A stretch of DNA of 64,000 bases from assembly GCA_004211595.1 (NCBI GenBank), contig SEDO01000003.1, forward strand, positions 62,001 through 126,000, in the 5' to 3' direction. Origin of the DNA: Pedobacter sp. Its GTDB lineage: Bacteria > Bacteroidota > Bacteroidia > Sphingobacteriales > Sphingobacteriaceae. The position numbers and the translations under genes are program-made. Every line of letters begins with the position of its first letter. Positions within the stretch are counted from its first letter, which is position 1. This document shows positions 45,135 to 53,429 of the stretch, piece by piece. The notes under the pieces are model-generated. The model saw nothing but the letters and a program-made list of their open reading frames with translations. It had not been told where the DNA came from and did no database searches.

Positions 45135-46520
45135 ATGAATATTAAAATTCGATTAACCCTCATGAACTTTTTACAGTTCTTTGTTTGGGGAGCGTGGCTT
45201 ATAACTATCGCGAATTATTGGTTTGGAACCAAACAATGGGACGGAGCACAATTTGGGTTAATATTTGCCACTATGGGTTTTGCATCACTCTTTATGCCAA
45301 CCCTCATTGGTATCATCGCCGATAAATGGATAAATGCTGAAAAACTTTATGGCATCCTGCATATTTTTTATGCGGGAACTTTATTTTATTTACCTCAGGT
45401 AGATAATCCCGATCAATTTTTTTGGATAATTTTCTTGGCTATGTGTTTTTATATGCCTAGTATAGCCTTGAGTAATTCTATATCTTATTCTACCTTAAAA
45501 TCCAATAACTTGGACGTGGTCAAAGATTTCCCGCCGATTAGAGTTTGGGGAACCATTGGCTTTATCGCAGCTATGTGGATTACTAATTTAACAGGTAGTA
45601 AAGCCAATGCCAATCAGTTTTACATTGCTGGAGCTGCTGCTTTAGCCCTAGGCTTATATGCATTTACCTTGCCAAAATGTCCAACCTCAAAAGTTATTGA
45701 AGAAAAGTCTACTATTTGGCAAAAGTTAGGCTTAAATGCCTTCAAATTATTTGCCGACTATAAGATGGCACTATTCTTTATGTTCTCTATGTTTTTAGGG
45801 GGTGCCTTACAATTAACAAATGCTTATGGCGATGTATTTTTAGATGAATTTAAATTGTTCCCTCGTTATGCAGATTCTTTTGTAATCAAATATTCTACCA
45901 TCATAATGTCCATCTCTCAAATTTCAGAAACACTTTTCATTCTGGCAATCCCCTTCTTCTTAAAACGATTTGGAATAAAAACTGTCATGGTGTTTTCGAT
46001 GCTGGCGTGGGTATTTAGATTTGGCTTATTTGCTTATAGCGACCCAGCTACTAATTTATGGATGATTATTTTATCCTGTATTGTATATGGAATGGCCTTT
46101 GATTTCTTTAATATCTCTGGATCATTATTTGTAGAAACCTCTACGACCCCTAAAACCAGATCCTCTGCGCAAGGCTTATTCATGATGATGACCAATGGTT
46201 TTGGCGCTGTACTTGGTTCGGTGGTTTCAGGGTGGATGATTCAAAAGTATTTCACCCACTCCTATAACGACATAAATTCTCTGGCAGCCTATGTAGATGC
46301 TCCTTCCACGGACAGTAATTTACTCACTTTCTTATCGCACCAAGGTATTCAAGTAATGGAAGATGGAGCATTTTCAAGAGACTTAATTGTTAAAGATTGG
46401 CATAATATATGGCTTTCATTTACTATTTACGCTTTAGTGATTATGGTCTTGTTTATTAGTTTCTTCAAACATAAACACACGCGTGCTGAAGCCAAGGCCA
46501 TTGAATCTATGACGCATTAA
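45135..46520 (+). CDS. nucleoside permease, MFS-type nucleoside:H+ symporter family
   Basis: A 461-residue polytopic membrane protein with about twelve predicted helices. The N-terminus RLTLMNFLQFFVWGAWLITIANYW, PTLIGIIADKWINAEKLYGILH and FPPIRVWGTIGFIAAMW match the nucleoside:H+ symporter family (NupG/XapB). The C-terminal half retains SSAQGLFMMMTNGFGAVLGSVVSGW. It likely imports nucleosides. The 90-nt upstream gap holds a weak CAGATT/AATCTG hairpin without a strong T-run. The DUF3667 gene follows after 6 nt. Confidence 0.9.
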   Translation: MNIKIRLTLMNFLQFFVWGAWLITIANYWFGTKQWDGAQFGLIFATMGFASLFMPTLIGIIADKWINAEKLYGILHIFYAGTLFYLPQVDNPDQFFWIIFLAMCFYMPSIALSNSISYSTLKSNNLDVVKDFPPIRVWGTIGFIAAMWITNLTGSKANANQFYIAGAAALALGLYAFTLPKCPTSKVIEEKSTIWQKLGLNAFKLFADYKMALFFMFSMFLGGALQLTNAYGDVFLDEFKLFPRYADSFVIKYSTIIMSISQISETLFILAIPFFLKRFGIKTVMVFSMLAWVFRFGLFAYSDPATNLWMIILSCIVYGMAFDFFNISGSLFVETSTTPKTRSSAQGLFMMMTNGFGAVLGSVVSGWMIQKYFTHSYNDINSLAAYVDAPSTDSNLLTFLSHQGIQVMEDGAFSRDLIVKDWHNIWLSFTIYALVIMVLFISFFKHKHTRAEAKAIESMTH

Positions 46521-46526
46521 TCTATT

Positions 46527-47609
46527 ATGTCATCCTTTAAATTAAGAAAAGAGAAAGATTGTTTAAACTGTGGAGCACAGGTGGAACAAACCTATTGCCC
46601 TCATTGTGGTCAAGAAAACATTGAATTGAAAGAAAATGCCCTGCATATGGTGGTACACACCATTGCCGACTATTTTCATTTTGATAATAAATTTTTTAAA
46701 ACCCTCAAACCGCTTTTATATAAACCAGGCTTTTTACCAACAGAATATGTTAAAGGTAAACGAGCTTCCTACCTGCATCCAATAAAGATGTATATCTTTA
46801 TCAGTATTGTATTTTTCATTTTTATAGCGAGTAATTCTAAATCAGACAAAGAGAATAATGCAAAAAAGGCGGAAACAACAGCATTAAAGAAAAATGTTCC
46901 TGATTCAACCCATAATTTATCAAAAAGGGAATTAAACCTTGCAATAGATATCTTAGATAAAAGCCAATTGATAAGTCAGGACCTGAAAGATAGTCTGCAA
47001 TTATTAAATAAAAATATCCAATCGGCACCAAAATCCAATTCAACAGAAATTAAGGATACTTTAAATAAGAAAAACCAATTTTCTAAGTACAATACTAAAG
47101 AAGCGTACTTTGAAAGTCAGGAAAAACTACCTATTGCGGAGCGAGATAACAGAATTGTAAGAAATTTAAGCCTAAAAACAATCGAATTACAGCAAAAAGA
47201 AAATGCAAAAGAATTACTAATTAAAGAACTTTTCAAAAACGTCCCTAAAATGATGTTTGTATTATTGCCCTTATTCGCTATAATATTAAAAATTGTGTAT
47301 TGGCGTAAAAAAAGGTATTATTACGAACATTTGATCTATTCCTTTCATCTCCATTCCGCCCTCTTTTTGTCATTTTTAACGTATGTTATAATAGATTATA
47401 GTTTCTCTTTATTTTATAGTATTCATACATGGTTGATACTTGGCCTTATTTTTTATATGAATTGGTACACTTACCGATCTTTAAGAGTCTTTTATGGAAG
47501 TTCTAGATGGGTAACCGTTTTTAAATTTTGCCTTTTAGGTTTTAGTTACATTTTTATACTAGCTTTTTGCTTAGTAGGCCTTCTTGGAATAAGCTTATAT
47601 ACAGTTTAA
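46527..47609 (+). CDS. DUF3667 domain membrane protein with N-terminal zinc ribbon
   Basis: A 360-residue protein. The N-terminus contains a zinc-ribbon pattern (CLNCGAQVEQTYCPHCGQ, residues about 11-28), then the DUF3667 core TIADYFHFDNKFFKTLKPLLYKPGFLPTEYVKGKR and a first membrane segment near residue 90. A charged, lysine/serine-rich region follows (about 105-225), with the remaining membrane helices in the last 130 residues. The family is common in Bacteroidota and has no defined function. It lies 6 nt after the nucleoside permease, and a bidirectional terminator follows at 47686. Confidence 0.85.
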   Translation: MSSFKLRKEKDCLNCGAQVEQTYCPHCGQENIELKENALHMVVHTIADYFHFDNKFFKTLKPLLYKPGFLPTEYVKGKRASYLHPIKMYIFISIVFFIFIASNSKSDKENNAKKAETTALKKNVPDSTHNLSKRELNLAIDILDKSQLISQDLKDSLQLLNKNIQSAPKSNSTEIKDTLNKKNQFSKYNTKEAYFESQEKLPIAERDNRIVRNLSLKTIELQQKENAKELLIKELFKNVPKMMFVLLPLFAIILKIVYWRKKRYYYEHLIYSFHLHSALFLSFLTYVIIDYSFSLFYSIHTWLILGLIFYMNWYTYRSLRVFYGSSRWVTVFKFCLLGFSYIFILAFCLVGLLGISLYTV

Positions 47610-47685
47610 CTATTTTTAATACGCTATATAAGCATTTAATTAAAAGTCACAAATAAAACGTAAAGAAATTTCCATAAAGCATAAA

Positions 47686-47709
47686 AAAGCCTCGTATATG
47701 CGAGGCTTT
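47686..47709. terminator. bidirectional terminator between DUF3667 and gltA
   Basis: AAAGCCTCG and CGAGGCTTT form a 9-bp perfect stem around a 6-nt loop, flanked by an A-run on one side and TTTAT on the other. It can serve the plus-strand DUF3667 gene and the minus-strand gltA gene. Confidence 0.75.
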
Positions 47710-47762
47710 ATATTTAAAATGAATCTTAAATCGAAGTATTGTTATAAACAACCTTCAATTAT

Positions 47763-49049
47763 TTATCTTTCGTTAATTGGAACGAACTTTTGGTCTACAT
47801 CCCCCACGTATATCTGACGTGGTCTACCAATAGGTTCATTATTCTCATGCATTTCTTTCCACTGTGCAATCCATCCAGGTAAACGACCTAAGGCAAATAA
47901 GACCGTAAACATATCGGTTGGGAAACCTAATGCTCTGTAAATAATTCCTGAATAGAAATCTACGTTTGGATAAAGCTTGCGATCGATGAAGTAAGGATCA
48001 CTTAACGCAGCTTCTTCTAATTTTTTGGCGATTTCTAAAACAGGATCATTAATACCTAATTTATTTAACACATCGTCACAGGCTTTTTTAATGATTTTAG
48101 CACGAGGATCGAAGTTTTTATAAACTCTATGACCAAAGCCCATCATGCGGAAAGGATCGTTTTTATCTTTAGCTTTATTAATCCATTTTTCAGTATCCCC
48201 ACCGTCAGCTTTAATCAATTCTAACATCTCGATTACCGCTTGGTTAGCACCACCATGTAATGGACCCCAAAGCGCAGAAATACCAGCTGAAACTGAAGCA
48301 TAGATATTACAATCAGAAGAACCTACAATTCTAACTGTCGATGAAGAACAATTTTGTTCGTGATCTGCATGAAGAATTAATAGCGTATTCATGGCATTGA
48401 CTACCACAGGATCAATTTCCACTTCTTCGGTACGTTGACCAAAAATCATATGAATAAAATTGGTTACATAGTCGTATTTATTCTTTGGATAAATAAGCGG
48501 ATGTCCTAATGATTTCTTATAGATAAAGGATACAATAGTTGGAAACTTAGCCAACAATTTAATCATCGTTAAATCTAATTCCTCTTTCGAAGAGTTTGCT
48601 TTTAACGACTCTGGATAAAAAGTCGACAAGGAACAAACTAATGAAGCCAATTGTGCCATTGGGTGAGATTTAGACGGATAACCATCTAAAAATTTCTTCA
48701 TATCCTCGTGAATTAAGGTATGACGGCTAATGGTATTTTGAAAATTATCTAATTCTGATTGAGTTGGCAGCTTTCCATAAATAAGCAAATAAGTTACTTC
48801 TAAAAAGCTCGACTTTTCTGCTAATTCTTCAATGGCATATCCACGATATTTTAAAACACCTAATTCTCCATCTAAAAATGTGATTGCACTTTTAGTTGAA
48901 CCTGTATTTTTAAATCCAGAATCCAAGGTTACATACCCTGTTAAATCACGTAATTTCGAAATATCAATAGCTTTTTCACCTTCTGTACCAGTAATTACTG
49001 GGAATTCGAAAGTCTGTCCACCAATCTTAATTTCTGCTATATCTGACAT
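47763..49049 (-). CDS. gltA: citrate synthase
   Basis: Condenses acetyl-CoA and oxaloacetate at the entry of the TCA cycle. The 428-residue length matches the type II hexameric enzyme of Gram-negative bacteria. Catalytic segments are ILHADHEQNCSSSTVR near residue 230, GALWGPLHGGANQAV (as SALWGPLHGGANQAV) near 265, MGFGHRVYKNFDPR near 307 and an aspartate in NVDFYSGIIYRALGF near 365. It has its own -7 promoter box 24 nt upstream. The terminator at 47686 lies past its stop. Confidence 0.98.
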   Translation of the reverse strand: MSDIAEIKIGGQTFEFPVITGTEGEKAIDISKLRDLTGYVTLDSGFKNTGSTKSAITFLDGELGVLKYRGYAIEELAEKSSFLEVTYLLIYGKLPTQSELDNFQNTISRHTLIHEDMKKFLDGYPSKSHPMAQLASLVCSLSTFYPESLKANSSKEELDLTMIKLLAKFPTIVSFIYKKSLGHPLIYPKNKYDYVTNFIHMIFGQRTEEVEIDPVVVNAMNTLLILHADHEQNCSSSTVRIVGSSDCNIYASVSAGISALWGPLHGGANQAVIEMLELIKADGGDTEKWINKAKDKNDPFRMMGFGHRVYKNFDPRAKIIKKACDDVLNKLGINDPVLEIAKKLEEAALSDPYFIDRKLYPNVDFYSGIIYRALGFPTDMFTVLFALGRLPGWIAQWKEMHENNEPIGRPRQIYVGDVDQKFVPINER

Positions 49050-49073
49050 AAATTATTATTTTATTATACTGAA

Positions 49074-49081
49074 CAAATTTA
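49074..49081 (-). promoter_or_regulatory. -7 promoter box TAAATTTG for gltA
   Basis: Exact TAnnTTTG on the minus strand, 24 nt upstream of the gltA start codon. No clear -33 element. Confidence 0.5.
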
Positions 49082-49149
49082 GTTAATCTGAATTAAAAAC
49101 ATCACATTGAAATCTAACATTAATGTTAAAAAATCGTTAAATCACAATT

Positions 49150-49683
49150 TTATTTTGCTATCAATTCTTCTATAACTCCCCCACATTCCATCATCTCATC
49201 TCCAAAATATGGATTTTGAATTTTTTCCTCAGAAGCCAACCAATCACCGCCTGTATCCTTATTGGCCATTGGACAGTGTTGAACATATACAATACCAGAT
49301 AAAATAGTAGCATTTTTAAACATCGCAATTACATCATTGCTCAAGGCAGTAAATATTTTGCGTTGTTCAGCTAAATCAGTCGTATTGGAAATTTGAGTAG
49401 CTAATACCGCGGTATTTTCACAACCAGGTTGAGCATTTAAAGTGCCTATTAACACTTTAGCGGCTTCTTGAGCCTCTGTAGCATTACTTTTAACTAAAGC
49501 ATCTTTTAAATTGATATAATCTGTATAAATTTGAGCTATTTTCGCATCTTCAAATTTTAAAACTTCATTTAATGTACTGTCACTCGCTACCACGGCAGTA
49601 GAATCTTGAACTTGATTTTGCTTAGTTTCGCTTTGGCAAGCCATTAAACCTAAAACACAGGCTATCCCTAAAATTTTTTTCAT
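49150..49683 (-). CDS. DUF3347 lipoprotein
   Basis: A 177-residue putative lipoprotein: the signal MKKILGIACVLGLMAC ends in a lipobox with Cys16. The mature part contains a DUF3347 helical domain (YTDYINLKDALVKSN) and the closing signature HCPMANKDTGGDWLASEEKIQNPYFGDEMMECG. DUF3347 domains are often found next to or within copper/silver efflux proteins (CusB type) in Bacteroidota, and the His, Cys and Met residues could bind metal. Here it stands alone between gltA and lysS, so the metal role is only suggested. The 195-nt region upstream holds no exact promoter box on its strand. Confidence 0.82.
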   Translation of the reverse strand: MKKILGIACVLGLMACQSETKQNQVQDSTAVVASDSTLNEVLKFEDAKIAQIYTDYINLKDALVKSNATEAQEAAKVLIGTLNAQPGCENTAVLATQISNTTDLAEQRKIFTALSNDVIAMFKNATILSGIVYVQHCPMANKDTGGDWLASEEKIQNPYFGDEMMECGGVIEELIAK

Positions 49684-49854
49684 TATATAAAAATTAAATG
49701 TTCACTAACTGAAAGACCAAATTTCAAAACAATTAGTTTCAGTTTTCTTAAGAAATTCGCTCAAAATACTATAATTTCTCAAAATTACCTAAACCCTTAG
49801 ACAAAAACTTTTGAAGAAGTCGATGAGCAGCACCTCAATAATGCTAAAAAATAC

Positions 49855-49862
49855 TATTTTTG
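49855..49862 (+). promoter_or_regulatory. -7 promoter box TATTTTTG for lysS
   Basis: Exact TAnnTTTG match 15 nt before the lysS ATG at 49878. The track TTG start (49860) uses the end of this box. Confidence 0.6.
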
Positions 49863-49877
49863 CAAAAAATTATACAG

Positions 49878-51599
49878 ATGAGTATAGGATTATCAGAACA
49901 AGAAATTCAAAGACGCGAATCCCTCAATCAATTGCGTGAAATGGGTATTAATCCATACCCTGCAGAGGCATATGAAATAAATGCCTACGCTGCCGATATT
50001 AACGAAAATTACGACAGAGATAAAACAGCCTATAAGAACATCAGTATGGCTGGCAGAATTATGACCAGACGCATCATGGGTTCGGCTTCATTTGCAGAAT
50101 TACAAGACACTACCGGTCGTGTTCAGCTTTATCTAAAAAGGGACGATTTATGTCCAGATGAAGATAAAAGTTTATATAATATCGTATTCAAAAAGCTTTT
50201 AGATTTAGGTGACTATATTGGGATTAAAGGCTATGTCTTTACAACACAAACAGGAGAAATTTCTGTTCATGTTACATCCTTTACATTATTAGCTAAATCC
50301 TTAAAACCTCTTCCTGTCGTAAAACGGGATGATGATGGAAATATCTACGATGGGTTTACTGACCCTGAGTTGAGATATAGAATGCGCTATGTAGATTTAA
50401 CGGTAAATCCTTCTTACAAGCAAATTTTCATCAATCGTTCCAAAGTAATTAATACCATGCGTCAATACTTTGACAGCCAAGGTTGGATGGAAGTGGAAAC
50501 ACCAATTTTACAAGCTATTCATGGGGGTGCTGCAGCTAGACCATTTACTACACATCACAATACTTTAGATATGCCTTTATTTTTACGTATTGCCAATGAG
50601 CTCTACTTAAAAAGATTGATAGTTGCAGGTTTTGATGGCGTATATGAGTTTGGCAAAATGTTTAGAAATGAAGGTATGGATCGTACCCACAATCCAGAAT
50701 TCACCTCTATGGAAATTTACGTTGCCTATAAGGATTATGTGTGGATGATGGAAATGGTAGAAAACTGTTTAGAAAAAGTAGCCCTAGCTATTCATGGAAC
50801 ATCACTTGTACCGGTAGGTAACCATGAAATTAATTTTGCTGGTCCATACAAAAAATTAACGATGTATGAGTCCATTCAAAAATATACTGGAATTGATGTT
50901 TCTGCGATGTCAGAGGCCGAAATTGCAGGTGTTTGTAAAGATCTAGGTATTGAAATCAATGACTCTATGGGTAGAGGTAAATTAATTGATGAAATCTTTG
51001 GGGCCAAAGTGGAAGCCAATTTAATTCAACCTACCTATATCACCGATTATCCTATTGAAATGACTCCATTGGCTAAAAAGCATAGATCCAAAGAGGGTTT
51101 AGTGGAGCGTTTCGAATTATTTGTAAATGGGAAAGAAATTGCTAATGCCTATTCAGAATTAAATGATCCTATTGATCAAAGAGAACGTTTTGAGGATCAA
51201 TTAAAATTAGCCGCCAGAGGCGATGATGAAGCAATGGCCATGGATGAGGATTTTGTAAGAGCCTTGGAATATGGCATGCCACCTACTTCAGGATTAGGGA
51301 TCGGAATTGACCGCTTAGTGATGTTAATGACCAACCAATCTACTATTCAGGAAGTATTATTTTTCCCGCAAATGCGTCCTGAAAAGAAAGCTAAAGTGAC
51401 AACTGATCAGGATTTCATCGATTTAGGAATACCAGCTGAATGGGTACCTGTACTTCGGAAAATGGGCTTTAATACAATCGAAGAATTGAAAGCGGGCAAT
51501 CCAAATAAAGTTTTCAATGATTTAGGTGGAATGCGAAAAAAAATGAAACTGGAAATAACCATGCCTAACAAAGAAGACGTATTAAACTGGTTTAATTAA
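49878..51599 (+). CDS. lysS: lysine--tRNA ligase, class II
   Basis: Charges tRNA-Lys. With the ATG at 49878 the protein has 573 residues. It has an N-terminal OB-fold anticodon-binding domain (IMTRRIMGSASFAELQDTTGRVQLYLKRDD) and the class II core with motif 1 (FINRSKVINTMRQYFDSQGWMEVETPIL), motif 2 (MFRNEGMDRTHNPEFTSMEIY) and motif 3 (GLGIGIDRLVMLMTN). About 65 extra residues after motif 3 (WVPVLRKMGFNTIEELKAG, GGMRKKMKL) form a helical, helix-hairpin-helix-like tail seen in Bacteroidota LysS. The track start at 49860 lies in the promoter box. A strong terminator follows. Confidence 0.97.
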   Translation: MSIGLSEQEIQRRESLNQLREMGINPYPAEAYEINAYAADINENYDRDKTAYKNISMAGRIMTRRIMGSASFAELQDTTGRVQLYLKRDDLCPDEDKSLYNIVFKKLLDLGDYIGIKGYVFTTQTGEISVHVTSFTLLAKSLKPLPVVKRDDDGNIYDGFTDPELRYRMRYVDLTVNPSYKQIFINRSKVINTMRQYFDSQGWMEVETPILQAIHGGAAARPFTTHHNTLDMPLFLRIANELYLKRLIVAGFDGVYEFGKMFRNEGMDRTHNPEFTSMEIYVAYKDYVWMMEMVENCLEKVALAIHGTSLVPVGNHEINFAGPYKKLTMYESIQKYTGIDVSAMSEAEIAGVCKDLGIEINDSMGRGKLIDEIFGAKVEANLIQPTYITDYPIEMTPLAKKHRSKEGLVERFELFVNGKEIANAYSELNDPIDQRERFEDQLKLAARGDDEAMAMDEDFVRALEYGMPPTSGLGIGIDRLVMLMTNQSTIQEVLFFPQMRPEKKAKVTTDQDFIDLGIPAEWVPVLRKMGFNTIEELKAGNPNKVFNDLGGMRKKMKLEITMPNKEDVLNWFN

Positions 51600-51637
51600 T
51601 TTCCTTAAAAATATAGTCTTATTTTTTATAGTATTTT

Positions 51638-51674
51638 AAAAGCCTCGGGTGAATTGCATCCGAGGCTTTTTTTT
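51638..51674 (+). terminator. Rho-independent terminator after lysS
   Basis: AAAAGCCTCGG and CCGAGGCTTTT form a perfect 11-bp stem around an 11-nt loop, and the T-run continues to 51674. It begins 38 nt after the lysS stop. The inner GCCTCG/CGAGGC is the same as in the terminator at 47686. Confidence 0.9.
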
Positions 51675-51726
51675 AAGTTTCATTTTGCCTTTGGGAAAAC
51701 TAGAGGGGTCTAATTTCAGAAAGCAC

Positions 51727-51846
51727 TTAGTCGGATTTAGGTCGCAATTTAGTCGCAATTTAGTCGGGTTTCAGTCGGCTATACACCGACTGAAACCCGA
51801 CCGAAACCCGACCGAAATCCGACCGAAATCCGACCGAAACCTAAAG
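51727..51846. repeat. inverted array of 11-bp repeats around a 7-nt centre
   Basis: The right arm (51786-51840) is five tandem 11-bp units of the form CCGACYGAAAY. The left arm has four to five degenerate reverse-complement units (for example GTTTCAGTCGG, AATTTAGTCGC). The innermost GTCGGGTTTCAGTCGG (51763-51778) and CCGACTGAAACCCGAC (51786-51801) pair perfectly over 16 bp around CTATACA. The composition is visibly richer in G and C than the surroundings. It could be an RNA hairpin, a protein-binding array or a repeat-element relic. No transposase or coding frame is associated. Confidence 0.8.
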
Positions 51847-51937
51847 TAATATCAAATTTCATTAGATAGTGGGCATAATCTGACCACAAAAAAAGGAGTT
51901 ATTAAACTCCCTTTTCTTTAATTATTTTTTTAAATTT

Positions 51938-52435
51938 TTAAAATTGCTTTTCGTCAGCTGAAGGCCCATAAATGCCTGGAAGTGGAACATCTAACATTCT
52001 TAAGTATACAGATAATTGTCCCCTATGATGTATAAGATGATTATTCACAATAAATCTAATCGCGCCAGCTTTAGGTAATTTTGCAATCACGTGTTCACCC
52101 GCTCTTAAGGTCCATTCTGAAAAATAATTTTCCTCTGTAAAATTAGCTAAAGCGGTCTCATTAAATTGTTGATTGGCTTTTAAACTTGCTGAAAGCTCCT
52201 CAGATGAACTTGCTTTAAATGGCACATAATCGGTATGAAAGTTAAAATCATTAGAATTTAACACATGTCCCATCCATCCATGTAGCTCAACTATATGACT
52301 AGCTAATTCACCTAAACTCATAGATTTAGGATGTGGTTTATAATCCAATTTTTCACTTGGAATAACCTCAATCATACGCAATGTATTCTGGGTTTCTCTT
52401 TCTACCTCAATGGCTAATGCTTGTTGTATACTCAT
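51938..52435 (-). CDS. DinB family protein
   Basis: A 165-residue four-helix-bundle protein with the DinB-type metal triad: His47 in LASHIVELHGW, and His133 and His137 in NNHLIHHRGQ. The segments MIEVIPSEKLDYKPHPKSMSLGELA and LRMLDVPLPGIYGPSADE are typical. DinB/DUF664-like proteins include thiol-dependent S-transferases; the substrate is unknown. The gene is monocistronic, with the 338-nt repeat-bearing region downstream and a 115-nt divergent region shared with a 70-residue ORF. Confidence 0.9.
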   Translation of the reverse strand: MSIQQALAIEVERETQNTLRMIEVIPSEKLDYKPHPKSMSLGELASHIVELHGWMGHVLNSNDFNFHTDYVPFKASSSEELSASLKANQQFNETALANFTEENYFSEWTLRAGEHVIAKLPKAGAIRFIVNNHLIHHRGQLSVYLRMLDVPLPGIYGPSADEKQF

Positions 52436-52550
52436 ATTTTTAAAATTTCTATTAATTTATGGAAAATACGGTTGTAATAAAAAATAAAAACAAAAATCTT
52501 ATAGAAAGGGTTATCTAATTAGCGACGCAAAAACTTAAACTATCCCGATT

Positions 52551-52763
52551 ATGCAAAACAGTCAAATAGAAATCACTGATCAAGAATACTGCATTAAATT
52601 GAGCAGACAAGTATTTTCCATTGGATTACTGCATCAATTAATTCGAAAAATTCAGCAACATGAAAATGTGAATCCACAATTCGATTTGGAAGATTCTAAC
52701 CACTTTCCACAAGCTTTTGGTTTGGAACAAAAATATAGTCCTGCTGGAGTAGAAAATAAATGA
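52551..52763 (+). CDS. small hypothetical protein (70 residues)
   Basis: I do not recognise this family. The 70-residue product is soluble, with a short helical region SIGLLHQLIRKIQQHENV and no signal peptide, membrane segment or metal motif. It begins with a clear ATG 115 nt from the DinB gene start and ends 3 nt from the convergent hypothetical gene. Its codon use resembles its neighbours and it occupies otherwise empty space, which supports a real gene, but the evidence is modest. Confidence 0.55.
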   Translation: MQNSQIEITDQEYCIKLSRQVFSIGLLHQLIRKIQQHENVNPQFDLEDSNHFPQAFGLEQKYSPAGVENK

Positions 52764-52766
52764 TTT

Positions 52767-53330
52767 TTATCTATTAGCGTATCGCACTTGCTGAGCTTTA
52801 TCCATCATACCCATTTGATCTTTCATCATTTTAATTTGATCGGCAAGCAATTTGTTTTTATCCGCTTTTTTAGCCTCAGATAAGTACATTTGAGCTTCTC
52901 TTTTATTGCGTTTTGCCATGGCGATTCCGGCTAAACTCAATTTAGCCATAGCGATATTATGATCCATTTGCAATCCATAACTCAAAGCTTGCTTAAAAAA
53001 CTTTTCAGCTTTCATCGGCGCTTTTCGAGATTCAATTAAACCTAAAAGTAAATGGTAATAACCAAATTGAAATTTATTCAGTTCCGACTTGTAGTTTTTA
53101 ATCAAATTTAACATCCCCTCTGCCTTGGCCATGTTTTCCTTACGCAAATACCATTGCGCCATTAACATTTTTTCATTGTAAAAGAACGTAACAATAAATA
53201 GAATACCAAGTAAAATTACTAATATTCCCCATGGCCAATAACCAATAACCATTAAAGTAATGGCAGCTCCAATTAAAGCAAATCCTAATATTAAACGAAT
53301 GAAATTTGGCATACTTAAAATTTTAGGCAA
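52767..53330 (-). CDS. membrane protein with TPR-like cytoplasmic region
   Basis: A 187-residue protein. Two adjacent hydrophobic helices (about residues 10-28 and 31-50) are followed by a basic helical region with TPR-like repeats (MLMAQWYLRKENMAKAEGML, YHLLLGLIESRKAPMKAEKFFKQAL, AKLSLAGIAMAKRNKREAQMYLSEA). It ends in methionine- and lysine-rich sequence. It probably anchors a protein-interaction module to the inner membrane. No named family recognised. It is divergent from the thioredoxin-like gene. Confidence 0.75.
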   Translation of the reverse strand: MPKILSMPNFIRLILGFALIGAAITLMVIGYWPWGILVILLGILFIVTFFYNEKMLMAQWYLRKENMAKAEGMLNLIKNYKSELNKFQFGYYHLLLGLIESRKAPMKAEKFFKQALSYGLQMDHNIAMAKLSLAGIAMAKRNKREAQMYLSEAKKADKNKLLADQIKMMKDQMGMMDKAQQVRYANR

Positions 53331-53429
53331 ATATCGTGTTTATATGTCAAATTATCGATTTAAATTTATAATTTCATAAAATTATTAAATATTTGTAAAC
53401 ACAATAGAACTGTACAGGCAGTCTGCAAA

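Larger units (their letters stand above)
51600..51937. other. 338-nt intergenic region between lysS and the DinB gene
   Basis: The only gap above 300 nt. It contains the lysS terminator (51638-51674), a GC-richer inverted array of 11-bp units (51727-51846), and about 90 nt of AT-rich sequence after it. The listed 66-residue ORF (51649-51849) is translated from the terminator and repeats and is not a credible gene. I see no tRNA or other RNA gene here. Confidence 0.8.

Noticed and set aside
49684-49877. hidden RNA gene upstream of lysS
   Set aside because: No cloverleaf or strong paired structure in this 195-nt AT-rich gap; only the -7 box could be supported.
51786-51840. CRISPR array
   Set aside because: Units are 11 bp, directly abutting, without spacers, and face an inverted copy; no cas genes are present.
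51649-51849. 66-residue ORF after lysS
   Set aside because: It is read through the lysS terminator and the 11-bp repeat array, and its arginine/proline-rich tail is the repeat translated.
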